A stretch of 64,000 nt of DNA from Frateuria_A sp035943815 (lineage in GTDB: Bacteria; Pseudomonadota; Gammaproteobacteria; Xanthomonadales; Rhodanobacteraceae): assembly GCF_035943815.1 (NCBI RefSeq), contig NZ_DASZBU010000015.1, positions 440,386 to 504,385 of the forward strand. Reading direction: 5' to 3'. The stretch's first letter is position 1, and every line of letters begins with the position of its first letter. Made by a program: the position numbers and the translations under genes. Shown here one piece after another: positions 1 to 8,570 of this stretch. Below the pieces are notes generated by a model, which worked only from the letters and a program-made list of their open reading frames with translations, was not told the origin of the DNA and ran no database searches.

Positions 1-23
1 CGTCAATTAACCCTATGTTTTCA

Positions 24-51
24 TTGACATAGAGGAAGACGAATGTACACT
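24..51 (+). promoter_or_regulatory. Candidate sigma-70 promoter at the left edge
   Basis: TTGACA (24-29) is followed after 16 nt by TACACT (46-51), a good match to -35 and -10 boxes. It points toward the AlpA-like gene at 305. The rest of 1-304 has no convincing gene. It holds a perfect 7-bp hairpin, CATGTCC/GGACATG, at 186-204. The promoter call is by eye only. Confidence 0.35.
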
Positions 52-304
52 GTGGGCCATAGGGGGCCGGCGCCGTACTGCCGCAGAGCGATCGCGCGCT
101 CTTAAAAATGACATTGCCCGCAATGGGCCAAGGGCAGGCGGCCGCCTCCCTGTCAGTCCGAAGCAAAGCGCACACAAATTAGTGGCATGTCCGCGAAGGA
201 CATGGGGGCCTGTCGCCCTGTCAATCCGACTTAACAGACTGAAGCCAACGCCGCCGGACGACTGCGTCTAGCGGTGCCCATTGTTCTTCATCTGAGCGCT
301 TCCA

Positions 305-547
305 ATGACTGAAACAAACAGCACCAGCACTGTCGTTCACGATCGCGTCGTGAGCTACCCCGAGCTGAAAACTGCGTGGGGTATTCGCTTCTCGCGAGTG
401 CACCTTCGCCGCCTTTGGAAAAATGGCCAGTTTCCGCGGCCCATCTCTCTTGGCGGCTCCGGCCAAGGCGCCGTCGGCTGGCTCGCTAGCGAGCTTGCTG
501 CCCATCTCGCCAGCTGCGCCGCCGCGCGCAACGGGGGTGCCGCGTGA
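305..547 (+). CDS. AlpA-like helix-turn-helix regulator of phage type
   Basis: Small DNA-binding protein of 80 residues. The order of a YPELK segment, a short recognition-helix region (RVHLRRLWKNGQFPRP) and a SerLeuGly...GlyTrp segment matches the AlpA/phage regulatory family, in which the helix-turn-helix recognises a target site and a tail contacts the backbone. AlpA-type proteins switch on replication or excision genes of prophages and satellites. The gene overlaps the next one by 4 nt (GTGA), so it heads a three- or four-gene operon with the RepA-like ATPase. The ribosome binding site before the ATG is weak. The family is recognised by pattern, not by search. Confidence 0.7.
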   Translation: MTETNSTSTVVHDRVVSYPELKTAWGIRFSRVHLRRLWKNGQFPRPISLGGSGQGAVGWLASELAAHLASCAAARNGGAA

Positions 548-1110
548 TGCCCGTCACCGGTGAAGACCTCGCTCAGCTCATCGCTTTGGTCAACGAAGCG
601 ATGAGCCAGCCAATCCCGGGCGTGTCTCTGCGTATGTTCTCGCCTTCCGATTTGGACGCGGACGCCGAGGACAGCGCGCCGCTGCCGCCGGGCGTTCGGC
701 GCCTCTGCCTGGCGATCGATCAGCCGGACGGTTTGCACGGTATCGACCAGCCGGAAAGCGTCCGAATGGTATTCGCTCTGCACGTCGCAGGGCCTGGCCC
801 AACGGTGCAGCTCGACGCCGAGGCATTGCTACGCTGGGCCTCCTGCGTGGAGTCCGCAGCGGGCGCCCCATTCGATGCCGCTTACGACCTGGCCGACCCC
901 GCGACAGTCCGCGCTCTGGCCAAGGATCGAGCCGGCGCGCGCGAAGTGTCCGCGGCTCTGGCTGAAGCAAGCCGGCGCATCAACGCTGTTGCGGACGAAG
1001 TGCGGGCACGTATGGCCGACCCATCCACGTGGCTGCCTATTGGCCGGAACGATGCCGTGTGCGCAAGCATGAGCCTCCATCGCATGCCGGCGATGGAGGT
1101 TCGCGCATGA
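544..1110 (+). CDS. Hypothetical phage protein, second gene of the replication operon
   Basis: Encodes about 188 residues from GTG at 544, or from ATG at 547. I do not recognise the family. The protein is acidic and Ala-rich, with no membrane segment or clear motif; the C-terminal half (from about residue 105) looks helical. It overlaps the preceding gene by 4 nt and the following ATPase gene by ATGA, so it is translated as part of the same unit. Its place between an AlpA-like regulator and a RepA-like ATPase suggests a role in replication or its control, which is inference from context only. Confidence 0.6.
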   Translation: MMPVTGEDLAQLIALVNEAMSQPIPGVSLRMFSPSDLDADAEDSAPLPPGVRRLCLAIDQPDGLHGIDQPESVRMVFALHVAGPGPTVQLDAEALLRWASCVESAAGAPFDAAYDLADPATVRALAKDRAGAREVSAALAEASRRINAVADEVRARMADPSTWLPIGRNDAVCASMSLHRMPAMEVRA

Positions 1111-2684
1111 CGATGACTCGTGATCCCGCGATGCTCGACAACACCTTGGCACTCGTCGGCCAGGGTTTCTACGCCGGCAACATGACAAACCTGCGGACGA
1201 CGACCCAGGACCCGGACACCATCCGCCAGTGGTGGGAGGCCGGCGAATTGGCCGGCGTCTCGACCGCCCGTTTTCGCGATGGGGGGCACTTGGCCGTTGT
1301 TGTTGTGCGAATGGCTCCGGAGCTCATGGAAGATGGCTCCGTTTTAGAGTCCAGCGAGCACGAGTTTCGCGAGTTCAAAGCAGACGGATATTTTCCGCGA
1401 ACGCTTGAGGTCGTAAACAAAACGCACCGGTACCTGATCTACCGATCCGACAAGATCGTTACCCAGGGGCGGCTCGGGGATGGCATTTGGGTGTGGGCGC
1501 GAGGACTCATCGCGCCAGAGTTCCTCGCCACCCCTGAGGAAATCGCCGAGGCGCCCGAGTGGATGCTCGAGAACGCCAGCGAGCCAAAGGCCGAACGGAA
1601 GATCGTTTACAAGCTGCAGAGCGTGGCGGACCTGATCGCGGCGCCGCCGCCGTCTTGGCTGATCCGCGACTTGTTGCCCGCGGAAGGCCTTTGCGTGCTT
1701 TTTGGCGAACCCGGGAGCGGCAAGAGCTTCCTTGTGCTGGACCTGCTGGCCACCATTGCCAGAGGCGAAGCATGGGCGGGCCAGCGCACCCGAAAAGGAG
1801 CGACCGTCTATGTCGGATTGGAAGCGCAGATAAACGCGCGCGTTGCCGCCTACCTGCGGCACAACCAGCTACAGCCGACTGACCTGGCCGACCTGCATGT
1901 GATCCAGCGCCAGGCCATGAGCCTCACGCAGCCTGCCAACGCCAAGCAGTTCATTGCGGATCTGCACACGCATGGCATCGAGCCGGCCGTGGTGGTGATC
2001 GATACGCTGGCGCGTGCGATGCCGGGCAAGGACGAGAACAGCGCCACCGACATGAGCGCGGCCATAGCGTGCGCCGGCATGATCTCCACTGCGTTCGATT
2101 GCCTCTGCATCCTGGTCCACCACAGCGGCAAGGACGCCAGCCGCGGCGCCCGCGGCCATTCGTCGTTGCTGGGAGCCGCTGACGCAGAACTCGCGGTGAC
2201 TTACGACAAGGTGACGGGCGTGCGCGAGGTGCGCGCCACCAAGATGAAAGACGGAGCCGACGGTGTGGCCTGGCAGTTTCGGCTATTGCCCGTCGATCTG
2301 GGGCCGGGCGCCGATGACCCGGCCGAGCGCGTTAGCTCCTTGGTGGTCGACAACGTGGAGCGGGTCCAAGGCAACGGCGGCCGCGGACGAAAACCGGAGA
2401 TGACGCCGGCCCGGCAAATGGTCTACCAGGCGTGCGTCCAAGCGCTACGCGACACCGGCCCGGGCTTTGATGCGCCGCAAGAGTGCAGCCGCGACGAGTG
2501 GGCGCGAGCGTATGACGAGCTGAACCCTTTGCGTCAGGACGTGGAGGGCGTAGAGCTGACCACCGCTCGCAAAACCCGCGCGCGTGCATTCGATCGCGGG
2601 GTGGAATGGCTGGTCACACAGCGACTGGTGCTCAAGGAGCCCGGGCGGCCATTCTACAAATTGCCCAGCCAGGCGCCGGCATGA
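1107..2684 (+). CDS. RepA-like AAA/RecA-fold replicative ATPase (helicase)
   Basis: A 525-residue protein. A Walker A motif GEPGSGKS lies at residues 200-207. A Walker B-like stretch follows, with Asp near residue 299 in VVVIDTLARA, and then a HHSGKD segment and RGHSSLLGAAD, the pattern of the RSF1010 RepA/AAA_25 family of hexameric helicases in plasmids and phages. The N-terminal 170 residues are a separate domain without a recognised motif. The start at 1107 is chosen because its ATGA overlaps the previous stop; an upstream in-frame ATG at 1029 would overlap that gene by 82 nt. It is the likely replication protein of this element. Confidence 0.85.
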   Translation: MTMTRDPAMLDNTLALVGQGFYAGNMTNLRTTTQDPDTIRQWWEAGELAGVSTARFRDGGHLAVVVVRMAPELMEDGSVLESSEHEFREFKADGYFPRTLEVVNKTHRYLIYRSDKIVTQGRLGDGIWVWARGLIAPEFLATPEEIAEAPEWMLENASEPKAERKIVYKLQSVADLIAAPPPSWLIRDLLPAEGLCVLFGEPGSGKSFLVLDLLATIARGEAWAGQRTRKGATVYVGLEAQINARVAAYLRHNQLQPTDLADLHVIQRQAMSLTQPANAKQFIADLHTHGIEPAVVVIDTLARAMPGKDENSATDMSAAIACAGMISTAFDCLCILVHHSGKDASRGARGHSSLLGAADAELAVTYDKVTGVREVRATKMKDGADGVAWQFRLLPVDLGPGADDPAERVSSLVVDNVERVQGNGGRGRKPEMTPARQMVYQACVQALRDTGPGFDAPQECSRDEWARAYDELNPLRQDVEGVELTTARKTRARAFDRGVEWLVTQRLVLKEPGRPFYKLPSQAPA

Positions 2685-2932
2685 CCGCTGGCGACAAGTG
2701 GCATTTGTCGCCAATGCCGCCGAGCGGCGTGTCGCCAGGGGCGGCGGCGACAAGTTGGCGACAAGTGCCAAGCCGCAAGGAATGGCTTAGCCGTGCGGGT
2801 TTCGAGCGATTGGCGACACGGCGACAAACTGCGACAAATAGCTTTGTCGACCAGCCATGTTGGCGACAGCGACAGACACAACCCTATAGGGTGTGTCTGC
2901 TGTCGCCATGGTCGATTGAGCAAAGGGTTTAA
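2681..2932 (+). CDS. Possible small coupled ORF over the repeat cluster
   Basis: An 83-residue frame begins with ATGA overlapping the stop of the ATPase gene, the same arrangement as the other junctions in this operon. The protein is basic and low in recognisable features. Its sequence is dominated by translated GCGACA repeats, so the frame may be open only because of them. It runs through the 48-nt hairpin at 2861-2908. The stop-start overlap is the only support for a gene. Confidence 0.3.
   Translation: MTAGDKWHLSPMPPSGVSPGAAATSWRQVPSRKEWLSRAGFERLATRRQTATNSFVDQPCWRQRQTQPYRVCLLSPWSIEQRV
2689..2908. repeat. GCGACA repeat cluster, iteron-like
   Basis: About ten copies of GCGACA(A), in both orientations, lie in 220 nt. 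Direct copies sit near 2691, 2747, 2758, 2814, 2821, 2831 and 2862, and inverted copies near 2707, 2730 and 2901. The first pair forms a perfect dyad, TGGCGACAA (2689-2697) and TTGTCGCCA (2705-2713). Clustered short repeats next to a RepA-like helicase gene fit an origin with iterons or an operator array. Function is inferred. Confidence 0.6.
2861..2908. other. 48-nt near-palindrome (hairpin or protein-binding dyad)
   Basis: The two halves of 2861-2908 are near-perfect inverted copies of each other: arms of about 22 nt, starting TGGCGACAGC and ending GCTGTCGCCA. The left arm has a GAC and one A in excess. The centre is the perfect 12-nt palindrome ACCCTATAGGGT at 2880-2891. It lies between convergent gene ends (2932 on plus, 2929 on minus), so it could be a bidirectional terminator; no T-run follows, so an origin or operator role is equally possible. 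Confidence 0.6.
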
Positions 2933-3105
2933 CCCTTGGTTTCTACCGTCTGTTGCCGCTCCCACAGTTCCAGCAGGTCGAGCGGGTACAGCACGCGGCG
3001 GCCGAACTTGCGGAACGGCGGGCCGACCCGCTTGTTGCGCCAGTTGGCCAGGGTCTTGGGCTCTAGCCGCAGACGCGCCGCGGCTTCGATCGGGGTGAGG
3101 TTCAT
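2929..3105 (-). CDS. Small MerR/AlpA-like excisionase-type DNA-binding protein
   Basis: A 58-residue protein starting MNLTPIEAAARLRLEPKT. It has the helix-turn-helix plus FRKFGRRVLYPLDLLELW wing typical of MerR-like excisionase (HTH_17) proteins, in which the last segment places the domain on DNA. It lies opposite the replication operon and next to another small gene with the same orientation. A likely role is excisionase or control of the divergent genes. The downstream ATG at 3105 is preferred over longer alternatives because the conserved domain begins there. Confidence 0.7.
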   Translation of the reverse strand: MNLTPIEAAARLRLEPKTLANWRNKRVGPPFRKFGRRVLYPLDLLELWERQQTVETKG

Positions 3106-3118
3106 CACTGCGCTCACG

Positions 3119-3304
3119 TCAGGACGCCGCCGAAAGCGGCGGACGCGCGGCCGCATTGACCGCATCGATGAGGGTTTGCAGCTGGACGACGTCGACCGGC
3201 GTGGGAGCCCGGGACATGACCTGCAATACCCGCTCGCAGGCGTCGATGTCTTCGGATTCAAAGCGTAGCTGGAAGCCAGCTTCCAGAGTCTTGGCGATAT
3301 ACAT
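3119..3304 (-). CDS. Hypothetical small phage protein
   Basis: Sixty-one residues starting MYIAKTLEAGFQLRF. The start at 3304 has a strong ribosome binding site (GGGGGA, 6-7 nt upstream). The protein looks soluble and helical and I do not recognise a family. It is 13 nt upstream of the excisionase-like gene, so the two probably form one transcript. A longer frame reaching 3421 has no supporting ribosome binding site and would run into the AT-rich intergenic region. Confidence 0.55.
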   Translation of the reverse strand: MYIAKTLEAGFQLRFESEDIDACERVLQVMSRAPTPVDVVQLQTLIDAVNAAARPPLSAAS

Positions 3305-3664
3305 GGTGGTCCCCCTGTCCCGGCAGATGCCGTGGGTTGACTTTGGACCTACTGATAACGATTTGCAACCACTTGTTTTTATTGATGTTTTATCAACGCG
3401 CCGGCAATTAATCAACGCCACAGCCAGCTAAAACCCAACAGCCCACGCGCGTAGGCGCGAGGGCGCTCCCGTGCGTGATGCCTGCGAGCCTGGTGGCTCG
3501 CCAAACGCCTTGAGTTGCCAATTTACTCCCTGTAAGGCAGTAGGTTCTCGCACCGCATTCGGCTCATAGGCTGTTGTATTTGTTGGTATAATGGTCACGT
3601 CAGCGCAGACGAAATGCGCCAACAGGCAACAAGAGACAACATTTTTCCTTTAGGACGACGTCGC
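3305..3664 (+). promoter_or_regulatory. Divergent intergenic region with an extended -10 promoter
   Basis: This 360-nt stretch separates the minus-strand small genes from the packaging genes and holds no convincing gene. It contains a clear extended -10 box, TGGTATAAT (3584-3592), pointing at the gene starting at 3665. It also has a perfect 7-bp hairpin, GCGAGCC/GGCTCGC, at 3484-3501, and an AT-rich part (3351-3420) suited to the opposite promoter. Confidence 0.5.
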
Positions 3665-4279
3665 ATGCTCAATTCGAAGCCCAGTCAACAGGACGTGGTC
3701 TCTCGGCTGCAAGCTCAGCTCGCTGCGGAAGAGTTCGACGTCGACACCGCCCGACGGCGTCACGATGAACTCGCGCTGGCCGCCGCAGACGGCACTGCGG
3801 ACCCGCGGGAAGCCGACAAGGCGCACGGCGCCTTCGTGACCGCCACGCAACGCCACGACCGAACAGCTCGCACGCTGGAGGCCGCGCAAGCCCGTGCCGC
3901 CGAACAGGCGCGCGCCGCGGCGCGCGAGGCGCAGGACGCCGAGTTATCGCAGTGCGTCGCCCTGGCCGAAAAGCGCGCCAAGGCGGCCGATGCCACACAA
4001 GCCGGCATCAAGCACCTGGCCGAGTTGATCGACAAACAGCGACAGGCCGAAATCGCGTTCGACCGCGCGCTGCCGGCGAACTTCGGGACAGCAAAGCGCG
4101 ATGGTCTCTATCTGGAAGCGGACGAGTTGCGCGCTTCTGTCCGCCACGAGTTCGACCGGCTGCAGATGTTCGGCGGCCCGCCTCCTTGGCACGAACACCG
4201 GCCTTACGCCGTCAAGTTCCACGAGTCGGTGGCCGTCATGCGCCGCCGGCGCGCGGCCCTGCTGGGGCTGCCGGAATGA
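3665..4279 (+). CDS. Hypothetical coiled-coil phage protein upstream of terS
   Basis: A 204-residue protein whose residues 10-130 are Ala/Arg/Glu-rich heptad-like helices, predicting a coiled coil, followed by a compact C-terminal segment. I do not recognise the family. The start at 3665 has AGGACG upstream; a longer frame from 3614 is possible. It overlaps the next gene by ATGATG. Its place before a scaffold-like acidic protein and the terminase small subunit suggests a packaging or head-assembly accessory role, by context only. Confidence 0.55.
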   Translation: MLNSKPSQQDVVSRLQAQLAAEEFDVDTARRRHDELALAAADGTADPREADKAHGAFVTATQRHDRTARTLEAAQARAAEQARAAAREAQDAELSQCVALAEKRAKAADATQAGIKHLAELIDKQRQAEIAFDRALPANFGTAKRDGLYLEADELRASVRHEFDRLQMFGGPPPWHEHRPYAVKFHESVAVMRRRRAALLGLPE

Positions 4280-4881
4280 TGGAGCAAGCACAGAGCCCCG
4301 CCAGCGGCGGCGGCGCGCCGAGCACCGCCAACGTCATCACTCCGTCAGCAGCGCCAACACCTGCACCGACAAGCGCTGACGCCGTCATGGCGCAGGCCTT
4401 AGTGGCTGGCGGCCATTGGACCGAGGCCCAGGCGGCCGCAGCGCTGGCCGACGTCGGCGCCGAGCCCAACGAAGGCGACGCACCGGCCAGCGCCGAGCAA
4501 CCAGCCGACGCCGCGGAACCGTTCAATCCATACGCGGCAGTCGCGGACATGAAGTCCACGCTGGCGGCAGTGGGCATCGAAGGCAAGGACGCGGGCGCCG
4601 CGGAATTCATCGTGAAGCGTGGGCTGGAGCGTGCGCCGACACCCGAGCAAAACGCCCAAGAAAGCCACGAGGTGCTGCAGGGGCTGCAGGGCCTGTACGG
4701 CCCGGAAAAGGCAGGCTGGATGGTGGAATGGGCGCGACGCGAGTTCCAGCACCTGGCCGCGGCAAACCCGAAACTGGTCGACTTGGCCGAGCGAAGCGGC
4801 GCGGGCAACAGCATTGCGCTGATCCAACAACTCGCGCACCGCGGGATCAATCGATACAACCGCGTACGGCTCGCCAAGTGA
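4276..4881 (+). CDS. Hypothetical acidic phage protein upstream of terS
   Basis: A 201-residue protein with a low-complexity N-terminus (residues 5-45 rich in Ala, Pro, Ser and Thr), an acidic linker, and a folded C-terminal half from about residue 85. No known motif is recognised. It overlaps both neighbours by 4 nt (ATGA before, GTGA after), so the three genes from 3665 to 5405 are translationally coupled. A head or packaging role is possible by position. Confidence 0.55.
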   Translation: MMEQAQSPASGGGAPSTANVITPSAAPTPAPTSADAVMAQALVAGGHWTEAQAAAALADVGAEPNEGDAPASAEQPADAAEPFNPYAAVADMKSTLAAVGIEGKDAGAAEFIVKRGLERAPTPEQNAQESHEVLQGLQGLYGPEKAGWMVEWARREFQHLAAANPKLVDLAERSGAGNSIALIQQLAHRGINRYNRVRLAK

Positions 4882-5405
4882 GTAACAGCCTGACGGCACG
4901 CCAGCGTCGATTCATCGCCGAATGGCAAACCCGCGCCGACGGCACGCAGGCGGCCATCGCTGCGGGCTACTCCCCGAGGTCGGCCAGGTACACCGCATAC
5001 CACCTGTTGAACGAAAACCCGGCCGTAAAAGCCGAGATAGAGCGTGTGCAACACCAGTTGGCCGAAGCCGCGGAATACAACGGCGCCAAGTGCATGGCCG
5101 AGTGCGACGCGGCGATCCGCTTCGCGGAGAAGACGAACAACGCCAACGCGCTCGCTCGGCTGATCGAACTGAAGGCCAAGCTCACCGGCCTGCTGCGGGA
5201 GAAGCTGGACGTAAGCATCGATCACCGGATCGATATCTCCGATGCCCTGGCTGCAGCGCGTTCGCGCGCCACGTTGCGACCTATGCGCGACCTAGTCGAG
5301 GCAGTCGACGCCGAGTTCAAGGCGCTGCCTGGATTTGCCCCCGGCGGCGCAATTGATAACGAATCACCTCCGCCCTTTTTTGCTCCTTTGGATCTCAACC
5401 TGTGA
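4878..5405 (+). CDS. Phage terminase small subunit
   Basis: A 175-residue protein beginning at GTG 4878, which overlaps the previous stop. The N-terminal LTARQRRFIAEW followed by GTQAAIAAGYS and a helix ending in NPAVKAEI is the DNA-binding helix-turn-helix signature of the terminase small subunit (Terminase_2) family, which recognises the pac or cos site and feeds DNA to the large subunit. No large subunit follows. The next 146 nt hold no clear gene and may mark a deletion junction. A TerS without TerL is also seen in phage satellites. Confidence 0.8.
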   Translation: MSNSLTARQRRFIAEWQTRADGTQAAIAAGYSPRSARYTAYHLLNENPAVKAEIERVQHQLAEAAEYNGAKCMAECDAAIRFAEKTNNANALARLIELKAKLTGLLREKLDVSIDHRIDISDALAAARSRATLRPMRDLVEAVDAEFKALPGFAPGGAIDNESPPPFFAPLDLNL

Positions 5406-5551
5406 CATGCGCACCGAGCCGTTTCGCTTGTGGGTCCCATCTGCGAGGCGAAGGCCGGCCGCGGTGGGTGGCACCCCCGGAACTGGCGCGCGAGTTTCCC
5501 CCGGGGCCAGCACGAGGACGAACTTTCAAATTTTTTTATAGGAGCAGCCAG

Positions 5552-5683
5552 ATGACGACCCTTTTTTGCGGCATCAACTTGGGCGTGGAGCGGGAAACCG
5601 CCCCTGTTTCAGCCACCACGGCCGCCTGTCTAGCCCACGAGGCCGCGGCCGCGTGCTTCCTGCGTTCGGGAGGTGCGGCATGA
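5552..5683 (+). CDS. Small ORF coupled to the large virion-type gene
   Basis: Forty-three residues starting MTTLFCGINLGVERETAP. The ATG is preceded by AGGAGCAG, a good ribosome binding site, and the stop overlaps the start of the next gene (ATGA), so translation is coupled. No family is recognised. The run of T just upstream (5528-5536) is AT-rich and could be part of a promoter. Confidence 0.5.
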   Translation: MTTLFCGINLGVERETAPVSATTAACLAHEAAAACFLRSGGAA

Positions 5684-8328
5684 AGCCCGAATGCGCAGCC
5701 GCCGTAGCGCAGACCCTGGGCCGGGAGCCGACCAAGGGTGAACTCGATGCGATCGAGGGGCGCATCTACTCGTCCATGAAGGAGCTGCAGGCCAAGGACC
5801 CCACCCGCTGGAGCACGCTGTCGCGTGAGAGCCGCCTGGTGGAAGGGGCCAAGCTGGCCCGGGCCAAGGCCCTGGAGGACACCACCCGCGCCCACGCCGC
5901 GCAACTGCGCGACATGGAGATCAAGGCGCGCGAGATCGACAACCTGGGCCGCGTCGAGCCGGGCGTCGGCAAGGGCAAGGGGCAGTTGAACGCGCTCAAC
6001 CAGCGCACGCTGTTCGACGCTCGCGGCGAAGGCCGCGGCACGTCCCTGGAAACCGACATTCAGGCTATACAGAACGAGTCGATGAGCCGCCTGGACAACT
6101 TCGGCGGCAAGGGCAAGTTCTGGGGCATGGTGCAGGACCCCACCGAGCAGCACAACCTGATCCGCGCGATCCGCGGCGAGGACACCGGCAACCCGGAGAT
6201 CAACAAGACTGGCGCGCTGGTGCGGCAGGAGATGGAAACCCTGCACCAGAAGGCCAACGACGCCGGCATCCAGATTCACCACCTGGACGACTGGCACCAC
6301 CCACAGCCGGTGGCGTGGGAGAAGGTGGCCGCGCGCCCGGGTGAGTTCGAGGCCGATGCGCTGAACCACATCGACCGCTCGAAGTACATCAACCGCGACG
6401 GCTCGCCGATGACCGAGGCGCAGATCCGCGAGTCGGTGGCGGCCAGTGCCGAAACCCTGAGCACCGATGGCGCCAACAAGCTGATGGACACCTCGCCCAC
6501 GGGCCGGGGCCGTGTCGGCGCCAGTCACAACGCGCCGCGCCAGCTGCACTACAAGGACGCCGATTCGTACCGATTCATGATGGAGAAGTACGGCAAGGCC
6601 GACAACGTGTATTCGCTGCTGACCCAGCACATCCGCGGCATGGCGCGCGACATCGCCACCGCCGAACGCTTTGGCCGCGACGCCGACACGTTCTACCCGC
6701 AGCTGGTCAACCGCGCGTTCGTTGCCGACTCCGAGGCGATCGGCAAGCTGGCGCTGGATCCAAAGAAAAAGGAGGCGATGCTCAAGAAGCTGGAAGGGCA
6801 GAAGAACCAGACCCTGAACCTGTGGAAGGGGCTGCGCCACCCGGACGCGCCCGGCACGATGCCGATGTGGGCCAAGGTGTCGCAGACGATCCGCGGCGTG
6901 GCGCAGTCGACGCTGCTGGGCGGCGCGTTGTCGGCGACTCCGGATGCGGCGATGGCCACCGAGTACATGAAGCTGCGCGGCATCGCGCGGCGCAAGGTGC
7001 TGGGCAACATCATCGAGGGGGTCAAGCCCACCGAGGCGAACATCAAGATGATCAACCGCCTGGGCATCGTGAACAGCCACATCGACGCGTCGGCGCACCG
7101 CTTCGGCAGCGAGGAACTGGGCGGCCACACGGTGAAGTTCCTGAACCACGTCGTCCACGTCGCCGGCGGACTGCGCATGTTCGACCGCGGCATGACCCAC
7201 GGCGTGTCCGCGAGCCTGATGGACATGCTGGGCGAGCACACACATAAGACCGAGTTCGGCGATCTGGACCCGTACACCGCCAAGCTGGCCGAACAGTACG
7301 GCATCAGCAAGGACCACTGGGACACCTGGAAGCTGGCCGAGCTGGAGCACGGCCCGGACAACAACCACACCATGCTGACGCCGGCGGGCATCTACGGTAT
7401 CCCGGACGAGGCGCTGCGGCCAATGGCCGAGCGCAACGTGTCCGCGCGCGGCGACACGATGAACGACGCCAACCTGGGGCGCGAGATGCGCAACCTGCGC
7501 AGCAGCGCGGCCAAGCAGTTGCTGTCCACGGTGCTGTCCGAAACCAAGGTGGGCGCCCGTGGCGGCTCGGGCACGTCCCTGCGTGCACAGATGTCCTATG
7601 GCGGCATCATGGCGCCGAGCAAGCGCGGCACCCTGGGGCACGAGATGGCCTCGTGGCTGCTGTTGCTCAAGCAGACCCCCCTGGGCATCGCCAAGACACA
7701 CATGTGGGACGTGCCCAACAGCCTGAGCGACTGGGGCGCGGCCACCGCCTACCGCGCCAAGTTCATGGCCGGCAGCGCGTTGCTGGGCGCGATCGGGCTG
7801 GAGATCAAGGCACTGATCCTGGGCGAAGACCCAGAGAACCTGATGAGCTGGAAGGGGCTCGGCAAGGTGGCGATGGCCAGTGGCGGCTTCGGCATGTACG
7901 GCGACTTCCTGTTCGGTGATCGCGGCGACCACAAGAACGGCACGCTGGCCAAGATCCTCGGGCCGGGCGCCACGATGATCGAGGACGGCATGAACCTGGT
8001 CAAGAACGCGCAGACGACCCTGGAAGGCAACGCCGGGATCGAGCCGGAAGCGGGCGAGGCCAAGCCGATCCCCGGCGACAAGCTGGCCGCGCAGGCGGTC
8101 AACTTCGCGCACAGTTACGCGATGCCGTTGACCCGCATCTGGTACGCCAAGGCCGCGTTCAACCATCTGGTCTACCAGCACGTCATGGACAACATGGTGC
8201 CGGGCTACAGCCAGCGGGTGGAACAGCGCATGGCGCAGCGGCATCAAGGCACCTGGTGGCATACCGGGGAGAACCTGCCGGCACGCGCGCCAGACTTCGG
8301 CAACGCCGTGGGCCATCCGTCCGAATGA
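5680..8328 (+). CDS. Very large phage virion/ejection-type protein
   Basis: An 882-residue protein. The N-terminus (residues 1-75) resembles proteins that open large internal virion or DNA-transfer polypeptides of podophage-like elements: a short helical segment with a PTKGELDAIEGR pattern. Later parts are rich in Gly, Ala, Met and amphipathic helices. A more hydrophobic stretch (about 690-760) includes AGSALLGAIGLEIKAL. No peptidase or lysozyme motif is seen. The start at 5680 is fixed by overlap with the previous stop. Its codon use is strongly GC at third positions and uniform over the whole length. The function assignment is by resemblance and is tentative; it is the only virion-like gene left. 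Confidence 0.6.
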   Translation: MKPECAAAVAQTLGREPTKGELDAIEGRIYSSMKELQAKDPTRWSTLSRESRLVEGAKLARAKALEDTTRAHAAQLRDMEIKAREIDNLGRVEPGVGKGKGQLNALNQRTLFDARGEGRGTSLETDIQAIQNESMSRLDNFGGKGKFWGMVQDPTEQHNLIRAIRGEDTGNPEINKTGALVRQEMETLHQKANDAGIQIHHLDDWHHPQPVAWEKVAARPGEFEADALNHIDRSKYINRDGSPMTEAQIRESVAASAETLSTDGANKLMDTSPTGRGRVGASHNAPRQLHYKDADSYRFMMEKYGKADNVYSLLTQHIRGMARDIATAERFGRDADTFYPQLVNRAFVADSEAIGKLALDPKKKEAMLKKLEGQKNQTLNLWKGLRHPDAPGTMPMWAKVSQTIRGVAQSTLLGGALSATPDAAMATEYMKLRGIARRKVLGNIIEGVKPTEANIKMINRLGIVNSHIDASAHRFGSEELGGHTVKFLNHVVHVAGGLRMFDRGMTHGVSASLMDMLGEHTHKTEFGDLDPYTAKLAEQYGISKDHWDTWKLAELEHGPDNNHTMLTPAGIYGIPDEALRPMAERNVSARGDTMNDANLGREMRNLRSSAAKQLLSTVLSETKVGARGGSGTSLRAQMSYGGIMAPSKRGTLGHEMASWLLLLKQTPLGIAKTHMWDVPNSLSDWGAATAYRAKFMAGSALLGAIGLEIKALILGEDPENLMSWKGLGKVAMASGGFGMYGDFLFGDRGDHKNGTLAKILGPGATMIEDGMNLVKNAQTTLEGNAGIEPEAGEAKPIPGDKLAAQAVNFAHSYAMPLTRIWYAKAAFNHLVYQHVMDNMVPGYSQRVEQRMAQRHQGTWWHTGENLPARAPDFGNAVGHPSE

Positions 8329-8564
8329 CCCTGTTCCACGATGAGGGGCTGGTGCGGCCTCTTGAACTGGACGGGTTCACCGCGCGTCGGATTGTGGCCG
8401 CGGTGGTGCTGCGGGCCTTTGATGACGTGCAATGCATGGAGAAGCGGCTCAGCGCCAACCCGCAGGCCAGGCCCAAGGTATCCGAGCTAGACGCGCGCTA
8501 CTGGCTCGAAAGCGAGGCAACGGGGCCGTTTAGCTACTGGTGGTGCCGCGAGGTGCTCGCGTAG
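8325..8564 (+). CDS. Hypothetical phage protein coupled to the large virion gene
   Basis: Seventy-nine residues starting MTLFHDEGLVRPLEL, with ATGA overlap to the preceding stop. It is a compact soluble protein with several aromatic residues near the end (YWLESEATGPFSYWW). I do not recognise the family. It closes the packaging/virion operon. Confidence 0.55.
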   Translation: MTLFHDEGLVRPLELDGFTARRIVAAVVLRAFDDVQCMEKRLSANPQARPKVSELDARYWLESEATGPFSYWWCREVLA

Positions 8565-8570
8565 TGGCTG

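Noticed and set aside
2689..2908. CRISPR array at the GCGACA repeats
   Set aside because: Unit length is 6-9 nt, spacing is irregular and both orientations occur.
5536..8316. A 926-residue open frame on the minus strand
   Set aside because: It lies fully opposite the 882-residue phage gene and is open because of GC-rich codon positions. No motif, no ribosome binding site and a His/Arg/Val-rich composition.
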